From positions 17,511 to 81,510 of the forward strand of contig CAKZQC010000008.1 of assembly GCA_937139495.1 (NCBI GenBank): a stretch of 64,000 bases of DNA. The letters run 5' to 3'. The translations under genes and the position numbers were made by a program. Shown here in pieces: positions 41,950 through 49,835 of this stretch (its first letter is position 1; each line of letters starts with the position of its first letter). Below the pieces are notes generated by a model. It saw nothing but the letters and a program-made list of their open reading frames with translations, made no database searches and was not told where the DNA came from. This DNA comes from an uncultured Saprospiraceae bacterium (GTDB lineage: Bacteria > Bacteroidota > Bacteroidia > Chitinophagales > Saprospiraceae).

Positions 41950-43449
41950 ATGACGATGAATAGATTCAGTAAAATAATAGCAGGAGCCTTGATATTGCTA
42001 GGTATGCAAGCTCAAGCACAACAGCCGCCCAAATATGCTTTTGCAGAAAAAGTAGATACGACTACGTACGCTTTGGGGCAAACTATTTATATGCTCAATG
42101 AAGTCTATAAAGAATGGACGGGCGAGCAGTTTAAGTATGGATTTTATACCAAAGGTACGGAGGAAAAAGCGACAGAAGCGATTTATGATACCTTGCAGTA
42201 TCGTTATTTGCATCGCAAGCAAATGGCTTTTTATCATGCCAAAAAAGAGGGCAAATGGGGTTTGCTAAAAGGAGATAAAAGTATTTGGATACCTTTTGTG
42301 TATGACAAATTGCATTACAATGCCCATGTCAAGCAGTATTATATCAGTATCGAAAAAGCTGGAAAATATGGTATTTTAGATGAAGATGGTAAGCAAATAC
42401 TAGCAGCTATTTATGATGATATTTTGTATGACGGTGTCAATTACAAAGTTATTCAGAATGGCAAAGTAGGAATTGCCGGACCAAAAGGCGAAGAGTTGAT
42501 TCCTGTTTGTTTTGATGTCATTCTGTACGACCAAAAATTTGAAGCCCAACAGGTACAAAAAGATGGCAAATGGTCGCTGTTCAATTGGATAAAAGATAAC
42601 CCTTGTCAGCCGATACAAAAATATGATCAATTGGAACGTCATATCAATGATTTTTATGTGGCTAGAGAAGGTACTAAATATGGCTTGCTAGACTTGGACG
42701 GCAAAGAAATCTTGCCGTTTGAATACGACTTCATGAGTCCATTTTTTGTTAAATTTTTGGGAGCATTGCTAGTCGGAAAAGAGGGAAAAGTAGGACTCCT
42801 ACAAATAGCAGAAGATGGAAGTGTAACTACTAAAATTCCGATTGCTTATCACGATATTTGGGTCGATCAACGCAACAATAAATTGAAAGTAAAACTCAAT
42901 GATAAAATTGATTACTACTACGATGACCAAACGCTCTATGACCTCAAATATAATGATGTCGTTTATTATGATCGTATCAATCGCTGTATGGTCAAAAAAG
43001 GAAAAAAATGGGGTATGCTCACCACTGGTGGCGAAACCGTTATTCCGATTGCTTACAGCAAAATTCATATCATGGAACACAAACAGTTCATGGTGCAGAA
43101 AGGAACTAAATGGGGCGTACTAGACGAGCGTGGCAACACACTTTTGGCACCCATTTACGACGAATTTGACTACCGCCCCGAGAAAAAAGTTTTCTTTGTA
43201 ATGAAAAAAGGGTTGTGGGGCATTGTTTCTATCCGTGATGGCGTGGTATTACCTCCCAAGTACGAAAATATGTTTGCTCTCCCTAACCGAAAATTCCTAG
43301 TACAACAAAAAGGACTTTGGGGAGTCGTAGCAGGTGGTGGTCGTGTTATCGTGCCGCTTGAGTACAGCTCTTACGATTACAAATATCAGGCAAGCGAAGT
43401 GTCGTTGATCGCTCCTGATGGTCGTGTCCAGAAGTATCGTATTCAGTAG
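41950..43449 (+). CDS. WG-repeat protein, exported
   Basis: The 499-residue protein has a signal peptide (about 1-24, LLGMQAQAQ). About nine WG-type repeats of 35-50 residues follow, such as KEGKWGLLKGDKSIWIPFVY, KAGKYGILDEDGKQILAAIY, KKGKKWGMLTTGGETVIPIA and KGLWGVVAGGGRVIVPLEY. WG repeats are common in Bacteroidota secreted proteins and their role is unknown. The start could also be the ATG at 41956 (MNRFSK). No sorting domain is present, so the periplasm is likely. Confidence 0.85.
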   Translation: MTMNRFSKIIAGALILLGMQAQAQQPPKYAFAEKVDTTTYALGQTIYMLNEVYKEWTGEQFKYGFYTKGTEEKATEAIYDTLQYRYLHRKQMAFYHAKKEGKWGLLKGDKSIWIPFVYDKLHYNAHVKQYYISIEKAGKYGILDEDGKQILAAIYDDILYDGVNYKVIQNGKVGIAGPKGEELIPVCFDVILYDQKFEAQQVQKDGKWSLFNWIKDNPCQPIQKYDQLERHINDFYVAREGTKYGLLDLDGKEILPFEYDFMSPFFVKFLGALLVGKEGKVGLLQIAEDGSVTTKIPIAYHDIWVDQRNNKLKVKLNDKIDYYYDDQTLYDLKYNDVVYYDRINRCMVKKGKKWGMLTTGGETVIPIAYSKIHIMEHKQFMVQKGTKWGVLDERGNTLLAPIYDEFDYRPEKKVFFVMKKGLWGIVSIRDGVVLPPKYENMFALPNRKFLVQQKGLWGVVAGGGRVIVPLEYSSYDYKYQASEVSLIAPDGRVQKYRIQ

Positions 43450-43470
43450 GATTAAGCCTATATAAAATAT

Positions 43471-43512
43471 AAAAATGGAGTAACTCGCTGTTAGCGGTTA
43501 CTCCATTTTTTT
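43471..43512. terminator. Terminator between the WG-repeat and PLP-enzyme genes
   Basis: AAAAATGGAGTAAC (43471-43484) pairs with GTTACTCCATTTTT (43497-43510). A/T runs on both flanks make it usable from either strand. It sits between converging genes. Confidence 0.85.
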
Positions 43513-43549
43513 TGATAGCATATAGCTACTCGCTACATCTTAGTGTTGC

Positions 43550-45007
43550 TTAAGCTACCGTAAATAGTTTATTCATAAACTGCACCAACAAGGCATTGCG
43601 TTGTTCGGCTGGTAATTTATTCAAAATACCGTTAATCATTTCCATATTATCCGCTATTTCGCCATCACTAGAGCCTCCCAATCCTAGCATTTCTGCCAAT
43701 GCGTCGAAGGTAGTTGGAGTCAAATCTTCGAGCATAGAAGCAAACATAGCAGGATCAATATCCATAGCAGGTTTGTCCGATGCTTTGAGTGTGGCAATCG
43801 CTTCTTTTAGCGTAGCCAAAAGTTCTGGAATATGCTCTATATTCGCTCTATTGACACTCAAATGAATCGCTTCTTTGGAGCATCTGGAAGCAAATTGCAC
43901 TTGAATATGCCAGCCTTGAGCCGTCATATAGTCGCTAATAGCAAAGACACTAATAGCTGGATCAAGTGATTCGATGGCGACCAAGTTCATGACAGGCTCG
44001 CCCATGATTTTTAGTTCTGGAATGTCTTGCAGTCCTTTTTTGACCATCTCGGTCGCTGCTTGCGATGCTTTTACGATTTCGACATAGCCGTCTTGTCCGA
44101 TATGGTTGAGCGTAGCCCAAGCACCCGCCATCGGTCCTCCCGTCTTGCTCGATAGTACCGTAGGATTGACAATCGAATAGCCAGACCAAGAAGAACAAGC
44201 AAAAATTTGATAGCTTCTAATTTCTCTACTTTTGTACAAAATACAAGATGCGCCTTTGGCTGCATAACCGTATTTGTGAAAATCGCAGGACATAGAAGTA
44301 ACGCCTTCTACACTAAAATCAAATGGTGGAATTTCATAGCACGCCATTCGTGCAAACGGCAAATACATACCTCCAACACAAGCATCAACGTGCAAAAACA
44401 AGTCTTTAGCTTTCGCAATAGCGCCCAACTCTTCGATAGGATCAATAACGCCATGAGCGTACGATGGAGCAGAGCCCACCAACATAATTGTATTTTCGTT
44501 AATAGCTGCTTCTACTACTTTGGGATCAACACGGAATGTCTTTTTGTCCACTGGCAAATTAACCACTTTGACACTCAAATAATGAGCGGCTTTATGAAAA
44601 GCGGCGTGTGCCGTTTCGGCTACAATCATTTCGGGCTGTGTGATATGTGGGCGGTTCTTTTTGTTGTAATCTCTAGCCGTTTTGACGGCTAAAATAATAC
44701 TTTCTGTTCCGCCAGAAGTAAAGCTACCTACAGTATGCTCATCGCCACCCAATAGATTGGCAGCCATCGCTACTACTTCTGTTTCGAGCTTCAGCAAGCT
44801 AGGAAAAGCTGTAGGATCCAACCCATTTTCGGTCAAATACATACTATATGCTTTCTTACAAACGTTTTCCGTTTCTTGGGTTGGCTCATATACGTAGGCA
44901 AGTACTTTGCCCGAACGCCAAGGAATATCTTTCTTTTTGAGATTGGTCAATTCTTCTAATATATGGTCGGCGGACATTCCTTTTTTAGGAAGGGTTACTT
45001 TGCTCAT
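43550..45007 (-). CDS. PLP-dependent lyase/decarboxylase, sphingosine-1-phosphate lyase-like
   Basis: The 485-residue fold-type I PLP enzyme resembles sphingosine-1-phosphate lyases: GSFTSGGTESIILAVKT (94-110), AHAAFHKAAHYL with His138, FLHVDACVGG with Asp208 pairing to PLP, and CDFHKYGYAAKG with the internal aldimine Lys245. Eukaryotic SPL cleaves sphingosine-1-phosphate to phosphoethanolamine and a fatty aldehyde. Bacterial members include SPL-like and amino-acid decarboxylase enzymes. The C-terminal ~80 residues are an extra helical region. Many Bacteroidota make sphingolipids, which makes an SPL role plausible (inference), but glutamate/tyrosine decarboxylase-like activity cannot be ruled out. 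A GTG 27 bases upstream would extend it; the ATG at 45007 (MSKVTLPKKG) is preferred. Confidence 0.8.
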   Translation of the reverse strand: MSKVTLPKKGMSADHILEELTNLKKKDIPWRSGKVLAYVYEPTQETENVCKKAYSMYLTENGLDPTAFPSLLKLETEVVAMAANLLGGDEHTVGSFTSGGTESIILAVKTARDYNKKNRPHITQPEMIVAETAHAAFHKAAHYLSVKVVNLPVDKKTFRVDPKVVEAAINENTIMLVGSAPSYAHGVIDPIEELGAIAKAKDLFLHVDACVGGMYLPFARMACYEIPPFDFSVEGVTSMSCDFHKYGYAAKGASCILYKSREIRSYQIFACSSWSGYSIVNPTVLSSKTGGPMAGAWATLNHIGQDGYVEIVKASQAATEMVKKGLQDIPELKIMGEPVMNLVAIESLDPAISVFAISDYMTAQGWHIQVQFASRCSKEAIHLSVNRANIEHIPELLATLKEAIATLKASDKPAMDIDPAMFASMLEDLTPTTFDALAEMLGLGGSSDGEIADNMEMINGILNKLPAEQRNALLVQFMNKLFTVA

Positions 45008-45194
45008 GTTCTTATTGTTTTTTTGATGAATCACAATTTATAAAAAAAATATTGAATAGTCGTTCAAGGTGTCTGTTTTTTGAAATTTGTACTTTACTTT
45101 ATTTTGAAATATTTTTGCTCAAAAAAATGTAACTTATTTATAATCTACACCTTATGAATACAAATGCCATTCAAAAAAACTAAACTAATATTCG

Positions 45195-45683
45195 ATGCAC
45201 ACGACCAAAAAATATATACTGACGCTGATTTTTATGCTCTCCGCATTATTGGCATTTGCTACCGAACAATATCCTGATTTGGTCATTTACCAAGGGAGAA
45301 TTTTTTATATTTCGGGAACCTTCGATGAAGATTTTCCAATTTTTGCTTTGACGCAAGACGAAACTTTCACTAAAAAATTGGAAGAAATATCGGTCTGTTA
45401 TTCGAGTGGCTGCTATAGAGGCTACCAAGCGATTTGGGAAATTATAAAGGGTAAACTTTACTTGAAAGAGCTCAAGAAGTGTTGCACAGGAGAGTCCGCC
45501 GATTTAGAAGCACTTTTTGGGGAGCGATTTATAAAAGGTAAAGGTGTTTGGGCGTTTTGGGTGGACAAACCTATCACTATTGGCACTAAAACGGTTAGTG
45601 TCTTCAACCTAGAAGAACCTGTTGATTTTATTGTGCTGAATATGGAAAACGGAAACATTAGAGGAGTCCGAAAAATGGAATAA
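45195..45683 (+). CDS. Exported protein of unknown function
   Basis: The 162-residue protein has a signal peptide (about 1-22, ending AFAT). The mature part has four cysteines (SVCYSSGCYRGY and KKCCTGE) suggesting disulfides, and a basic C-terminus. It precedes the acetyltransferase by 38 bases. No family recognised. The 187-base gap upstream, next to the divergent PLP gene, holds only AT-rich promoter-like sequence. Confidence 0.7.
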   Translation: MHTTKKYILTLIFMLSALLAFATEQYPDLVIYQGRIFYISGTFDEDFPIFALTQDETFTKKLEEISVCYSSGCYRGYQAIWEIIKGKLYLKELKKCCTGESADLEALFGERFIKGKGVWAFWVDKPITIGTKTVSVFNLEEPVDFIVLNMENGNIRGVRKME

Positions 45684-45721
45684 GTCCAAAGCATTTTTTA
45701 CTTTTGATACAAATACTATTC

Positions 45722-46279
45722 ATGCACTTGACTACTTTTGATGCGTCGCAATTGCTTGCCGCCAAACAATTATTGGATTTACAATTTGGCGTCGATTACT
45801 TGACCGAACAAGATTTATTATTATTTACACAAGGCAAACACATCGGCTGGGTGGCTTGCTCTACCGAAGGCGAATTGATAGGTATTAGCTTAGTCAAACT
45901 AGGCACCGCTGCCAGCCTAGCAGCCGAATTATTAATTGAAAAAGATTGGTTTGTATCAACTTTTCGAGACAAAGAACCGATTGCTTTACGCAAACATCTG
46001 GCGATTGCACCGCAGTGGCAAGGCAAAGGTATTGGCAAAAAATTGGTGCAGCATGGTATTGAACAATTGCGACAGCTAAACAGCTCTGCTATTGTATCTA
46101 TTGTGTGGAAAGAAAGTGCGGGCAAATCGTTGGGCAAATTATTAAAAAATCTAGGTGCAACACCTGTTCGGACAATTGCAGGCTATTGGAAATCCGATAG
46201 TTTAGAGAAGCAATATGATTGCCCTGTTTGTGGCTTGCCGCCTTGTAGCTGTTCCGCTACTATTTATGTTATTGAATAG
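45722..46279 (+). CDS. GNAT acetyltransferase with C-terminal cysteine cluster
   Basis: The 185-residue N-acetyltransferase has the acetyl-CoA pyrophosphate-binding loop APQWQGKGIGKKLVQHGIEQ (about 100-119) in the usual R/QxxGxG/A form. A C-terminal extension YDCPVCGLPPCSC brings four cysteines, probably a small zinc site. The substrate is unknown; RimI-like and general GNATs share this fold. The ATG at 45722 is preferred to an in-frame TTG at 45704. It is likely co-transcribed with the exported protein upstream; a terminator follows. Confidence 0.8.
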   Translation: MHLTTFDASQLLAAKQLLDLQFGVDYLTEQDLLLFTQGKHIGWVACSTEGELIGISLVKLGTAASLAAELLIEKDWFVSTFRDKEPIALRKHLAIAPQWQGKGIGKKLVQHGIEQLRQLNSSAIVSIVWKESAGKSLGKLLKNLGATPVRTIAGYWKSDSLEKQYDCPVCGLPPCSCSATIYVIE

Positions 46280-46298
46280 CTATTGCAATACAAAAAAA

Positions 46299-46335
46299 CA
46301 CCTACCAAGCTGCGAACAACTGGGTAGGTGTTTGA
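46299..46335 (+). terminator. Terminator after the acetyltransferase gene
   Basis: AACACCTACC (46299-46308) pairs with GGTAGGTGTT (46325-46334). The T-run is short on the plus strand, while an A7 stretch precedes it (a T-run on the minus strand), so it could also serve dapD from the other side. Confidence 0.65.
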
Positions 46336-46409
46336 ATAAAAAGCTATCTACAGCTAAGAAATAGACTAAAGGTCTAACTTCTAAAAATCTAGCTTCTTTG
46401 TCTCTTTTT

Positions 46410-47225
46410 CTAAACCGCTACATCAAATTCGCGCAAAGCACTATTAAGCGAGGTTTTTTTGTCGGTACTTTCTTTGCGTTTGCCAATAATCAAGGCACAA
46501 GAAACTTGGTATTCTCCTGCTGCAAATTTTTTGGTATAACTCCCCGGTATCACGACCGAACGAGCTGGAACACGCCCTGTATAAGTGATGGGTTTGTCGC
46601 CTGATACATCTATAATTTTGGTAGATTGCGTGATGGTTACGTTAGCACCCAATACTGCCTCCGATTCGATGTGTACGCCCTCTACTACGATACATCTGGA
46701 GCCAATAAAACAGTTATCTTCGATAATAACAGGAGCGGCTTGGAGTGGCTCTAGCACACCTCCAATACCGACACCACCACTGAGGTGTACGTTTTTGCCA
46801 ATCTGAGCACAAGAACCCACGGTAGCCCAAGTATCGACCATGGTTCCCGAATCTACATACGCTCCGATATTGATATAACTTGGCATCATAATAACACCTT
46901 TGTTGAGAAAAGCACCGTGACGAGCAATAGCGTGTGGTACTACTCTTACACCCAAGTCGGCATAATTTGTTTTGAGTGGAATTTTGTCATGAAACTCAAA
47001 AGGAGGCAATTCGATGGTTTCCATTTTTTGTATTGGAAAATACATGACTACTGCTTTTTTGACCCATTCATTGACTTGCCAGCCGTTGTCGGTAGGTTCT
47101 GCTACACGCAATTTGCCTTGATCTAGCTGATTGACAACATTGCGTACGGCATCTCTAGTGGCTGCCAATTTGAGCAATTCTCTGTTGTCCCAAGCGGCTT
47201 CTATTGTTTTTCTTAAATCGTTCAT
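46410..47225 (-). CDS. dapD: Tetrahydrodipicolinate N-succinyltransferase
   Basis: The 271-residue enzyme of the succinylase branch of lysine/diaminopimelate synthesis makes N-succinyl-2-amino-6-ketopimelate from tetrahydrodipicolinate and succinyl-CoA. The C-terminal half is a left-handed beta-helix of hexapeptide repeats (AYVDSGTMVDTWATVGSCAQ, then GGVGIGGVLEPLQAAPVIIE, then GSRCIVVEGV). The N-terminal helical domain starts with LRKTIEAAWDNR. Length matches E. coli DapD (274). It is monocistronic. Confidence 0.96.
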   Translation of the reverse strand: MNDLRKTIEAAWDNRELLKLAATRDAVRNVVNQLDQGKLRVAEPTDNGWQVNEWVKKAVVMYFPIQKMETIELPPFEFHDKIPLKTNYADLGVRVVPHAIARHGAFLNKGVIMMPSYINIGAYVDSGTMVDTWATVGSCAQIGKNVHLSGGVGIGGVLEPLQAAPVIIEDNCFIGSRCIVVEGVHIESEAVLGANVTITQSTKIIDVSGDKPITYTGRVPARSVVIPGSYTKKFAAGEYQVSCALIIGKRKESTDKKTSLNSALREFDVAV

Positions 47226-47320
47226 AGTATTTATTGGTTATGTTCTGGTTGTACTATTTTATTGAATAAGCAAAGTTAGCGAATAGCGATGATTACGACA
47301 AAAAAAAAGGGCTTCGTAAA
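47226..47320. other. Upstream region of dapD
   Basis: These bases between the dapD start and the terminator/element cluster at 47321-47528 carry no gene; the dapD promoter should be here on the minus strand. Confidence 0.4.
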
Positions 47321-47357
47321 AAAAAAGCGTTATTCAAGTCCTTGACTTGAATAACGC
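47321..47357 (-). terminator. Strong hairpin terminator (minus strand)
   Basis: A perfect 14-bp stem, GCGTTATTCAAGTC at 47327-47340 and its complement at 47344-47357, has a 3-base loop. On the minus strand it is followed by a run of T. It would stop transcripts coming from 47552-47992 after they pass the MITE-like element. Confidence 0.8.
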
Positions 47358-47359
47358 TC

Positions 47360-47528
47360 TTAGAGCATGTCTAAGATTATACTAATTTGCAATTTGAAAA
47401 GTCTTTTCCTGTTACATTTTACCTATTTTTCACCCCATAGCTAGGGCTATGAAGTGAAAAAGGAGTCTCATTTAACAGATAAAATCCTACACAAATTATC
47501 AAAAACTATAATTTTAGACACGCTCTTA
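47360..47528. mobile_element. MITE-like element with terminal inverted repeats
   Basis: The left end TTAGAGCATGTCTAAGATTAT (47360 on) and the right end, whose complement reads TAAGAGCGTGTCTAAAATTAT (to 47528), match in 18 of 21 bases and frame a 169-base non-coding segment. Its centre is a hairpin, TTTTTCAC...GTGAAAAA at about 47429-47462. There is no transposase, so it would be moved in trans. GAGCATGTCTAA-type ends resemble those of some DDE insertion sequences (general knowledge, not checked). Solo, partial ends occur at 16049-16064 and 20199-20214. Confidence 0.6.
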
Positions 47529-47551
47529 AAAATATTTCGATAGGCATCAAA

Positions 47552-47992
47552 TTAACGCCCTATCGTAATTCGTTCGACGGTTCTGGTATTGGTTGCCGTA
47601 TCTGTTATCATCATAGTATAAACCCCTTTGGGCAATCCACTCAAATCTAACTGATGGGTATCTCCCTGTACAATCTCCTCGTAAACACGCTCTCCCGTAG
47701 GTTCTATAATCTGAATGACACGTTCTGCAATAGTTGTGAATCGTACCGTTATTTGTTGTGTAGGAGCAGGATTCGGAAAGATTTCTACACCATTGCTAGC
47801 ACGTACTTCTTGCTCATTGACTTCTGCTTGTCCTTTGGTTCTGACCTTAGCATAAAAGTCATTATTTTTCTCAAAGTGAGCATGATGTTCTTCGTATTGA
47901 ATCACGGTACTTTGGGCAGTAGCGGTATCGCTTGTCATACTGACCAATGCGGCTACAACAAGACTGGTTAAAGTAATATATATCGATTTCAT
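47552..47992 (-). CDS. Mini T9SS cargo: signal peptide plus sorting domain
   Basis: The 146-residue protein has a signal peptide (MKSIYITLTSLVVAALVSM..., cleavage near TATAQ, about residue 27). It then has a linker of only about 40 residues (YEEHHAHFEKNNDFYAKVRT) before a complete type A sorting domain of about 75 residues (VEIFPNPAPTQQITVRF, PTGERVYEE, LPKGVYTMMIT). The mature passenger is therefore tiny. It may be a short surface peptide or a decayed cargo gene. An upstream start at 48088 would hide the signal peptide, so the ATG at 47992 is preferred. Confidence 0.75.
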   Translation of the reverse strand: MKSIYITLTSLVVAALVSMTSDTATAQSTVIQYEEHHAHFEKNNDFYAKVRTKGQAEVNEQEVRASNGVEIFPNPAPTQQITVRFTTIAERVIQIIEPTGERVYEEIVQGDTHQLDLSGLPKGVYTMMITDTATNTRTVERITIGR

Positions 47993-48385
47993 AGTAATAA
48001 TATTTAGTAGATGAAGGAACAAAATAGTTCTATAATCTTGTATGTTTGAATACAATCTGAAATACTCTACAAAAGCACTTCCTATCAAACTTCATTCACC
48101 TATTACAACGTTATTCCCACCTACTTTGTTCACTTTTATTTAAAAAAAACTTCATTTTACTTTATAAATTCATTAATTTTTATAAAGAGACGTAAAAAAA
48201 TGTTAATTTTTCTGCCTTTCCTTTGGAAATGTGCAACTTTGTATGCACCTTTAGAGTTATGAAGATAAGTTAATATACTGGCATATAAACAAACAAAACT
48301 ACCGTGATTAGAACACACCCAGTTATTGTTTAATAGTATAATTTGGTCAGTTATTTTTAAATTAAACACAAAATATAAAATAGAT
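47993..48385. other. Divergent intergenic region upstream of trxA
   Basis: These 393 AT-rich bases separate the mini T9SS gene (-) from thioredoxin (+). They should hold both promoters. TATAATTTG at about 48337-48345 lies 40 bases before the trxA start and is a candidate box, though imperfect. No gene or RNA is seen. Confidence 0.4.
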
Positions 48386-48706
48386 ATGGCTTTCGAATTC
48401 ACAGACAGCAACTTCAAGCAACAAGCATTGGAGTCAGGACAAGTAGTAGTAGTAGATTTTTGGGCACAATGGTGTGGCCCTTGTAGAGCAATCGCTCCTA
48501 TTATCGAAGAATTGGCAGATGATTACGCCGGCAATGCACTGGTAGGAAAAGTAGATGTAGATGCTAATCAAGAATTGGCAATGCAGTACGGTATCCGTTC
48601 TATCCCTACTATTGTTATCCTCAAAGATGGCAAAGAAGTAGAGCGTCATTTAGGTGCTATCACTAAGCCAGCTTTGCAATCTAAGATTGACAAGCACATG
48701 GCTTAA
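48386..48706 (+). CDS. trxA: Thioredoxin
   Basis: The 106-residue classical thioredoxin has the redox site WCGPC (29-33), DVDANQELAMQYGIRS and cis-Pro in SIPTIVIL. It reduces protein disulfides in the cytoplasm using electrons from thioredoxin reductase. The ATG at 48386 (MAFEFTDSNF) fits the family; an upstream frame extension does not. A terminator follows 25 bases after the stop. Confidence 0.96.
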   Translation: MAFEFTDSNFKQQALESGQVVVVDFWAQWCGPCRAIAPIIEELADDYAGNALVGKVDVDANQELAMQYGIRSIPTIVILKDGKEVERHLGAITKPALQSKIDKHMA

Positions 48707-48730
48707 TATGCCTTGACAACAAGAAATTAT

Positions 48731-48770
48731 AAAGTGATTAAGTACATCCTGTGCTTAATCACTTTTTTTT
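48731..48770 (+). terminator. Terminator after trxA
   Basis: AAAGTGATTAAG (48731-48742) pairs with CTTAATCACTTT (48754-48765), followed by further T. Confidence 0.9.
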
Positions 48771-48775
48771 GTGTA

Positions 48776-49234
48776 CTAAGGGCAAGTGCATTGCCATTTG
48801 GCTACGCCATCGTGTTCGGAACACGTCCCTCTTCCTGTCGCATAACTCTTAGTTTGATCCTTGCATATCGCTCCTGCCCTATCTTTTTTGGTCATGGTTT
48901 GGGTGCAGTCGCACAACGGAATATGGTAGATATAGTTCCATTCTTTCTGCACTACCTTGACTAATCCGATGGGTATGATGAGCAGAAAAATAACAATCCA
49001 GAGTAGTGATCTTTCATTGGCAGAAGCCCCCGTTTTTGATAGTTTTTGCTCCAGCCAATACCAGCCCATCAATAACAAAAGCATTAGCCCAGAGGCTAAC
49101 AAATATTTGTAAAACCAAGTACTATAACTGCCAACATACTGCACTACCAGAGCTGATAGCACCAAGCTAGTAGCCAATAGCAACCACCGAAACCGTGCTT
49201 TGAAAAAATTAAGAACCCCCAAAATAACACTCAT
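48776..49234 (-). CDS. Membrane protein with DUF3761-like cysteine-rich tail
   Basis: The 152-residue protein has about three membrane helices (about 16-34, 43-60, 76-94) and then an exposed tail with IPLCDCTQTM and GAICKDQTKSYATGRGTCSE ... GVAKWQC. The tail looks like the small DUF3761 unit (GA-x-C-DG-x-YS ... G-C-S-HGGVA-W), usually found in short secreted proteins. The function of that unit is unknown. The start codon overlaps the stop of the upstream 2H phosphoesterase gene (ATGA), so they are translationally coupled. Confidence 0.75.
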   Translation of the reverse strand: MSVILGVLNFFKARFRWLLLATSLVLSALVVQYVGSYSTWFYKYLLASGLMLLLLMGWYWLEQKLSKTGASANERSLLWIVIFLLIIPIGLVKVVQKEWNYIYHIPLCDCTQTMTKKDRAGAICKDQTKSYATGRGTCSEHDGVAKWQCTCP

Positions 49235-49728
49235 AATTCAAACTCTTCGATGAGTTCCCAATGTTCGGGCGTGCGTTGTGTCTTGACTAGCCTCAGTTTG
49301 GTCATTCGGAAATTGACAAAAAACTCTTCGCCCAACGCCTCTATGATACTTTCTTTCTGAAAAATAGGTAGCGAACCATATAAAAAACTAATGTGTGGAA
49401 TGAAAGGCGTTATCTGTGTATGCTCAAATAGCTCTTCGGCTAGTTCTCGGGCATAAACCAACTCTTCGCTATCGCTCGTTCTGAAAAACAGACAGCGATA
49501 ATAAAATTCTAAAAAGGCAATATTCGTCAAGGAAGCCAATATGGGCGACAGACTATTCGCCAGCTCGTCTGTCTTGTCGATAGCAAGCTCCAACTTGTCG
49601 GTAATACCACTCAAAAGCGTAACATGCGGCTCAAACCGTGGGGTCTGATGCACGGAACTCAAATCTACGATGAGTTCGCTCAATTTTTGGTAAGTATTCT
49701 TATCTGGCATCAACCAAAGCGTGTACAT
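49231..49728 (-). CDS. 2H phosphoesterase (cyclic phosphodiesterase-like)
   Basis: The 165-residue protein has the two His-x-Thr/Ser motifs of the 2H superfamily: PHVTLLSG (His35, Thr37) and PHISFLYG (His112, Ser114). The surrounding pattern (LWLMPDKNTYQKLSELI at the N-terminus) is that of plant/yeast-type cyclic nucleotide phosphodiesterases, which open 2',3'-cyclic phosphates such as ADP-ribose 1'',2''-cyclic phosphate from tRNA splicing. It could act on RNA ends here (inference). Coupled by a 4-base overlap to the membrane protein gene. Confidence 0.85.
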   Translation of the reverse strand: MYTLWLMPDKNTYQKLSELIVDLSSVHQTPRFEPHVTLLSGITDKLELAIDKTDELANSLSPILASLTNIAFLEFYYRCLFFRTSDSEELVYARELAEELFEHTQITPFIPHISFLYGSLPIFQKESIIEALGEEFFVNFRMTKLRLVKTQRTPEHWELIEEFEL

Positions 49729-49770
49729 AAAAATAGTTCTGTCTCTGTAGCTAGTTCGTACCGCTACGCT

Positions 49771-49812
49771 AAAAAATAGAGGGTGAATTTAGATTATTCT
49801 AAATTCACCCTC
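49771..49812 (-). terminator. Terminator after the gene at 49836-50768
   Basis: A perfect 15-bp stem (GAGGGTGAATTTAGA at 49779-49793 with its complement at 49798-49812) is followed on the minus strand by TATTTTTTAG. Confidence 0.85.
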
Positions 49813-49835
49813 CTAGTACCCTAAAAGTACAACAA

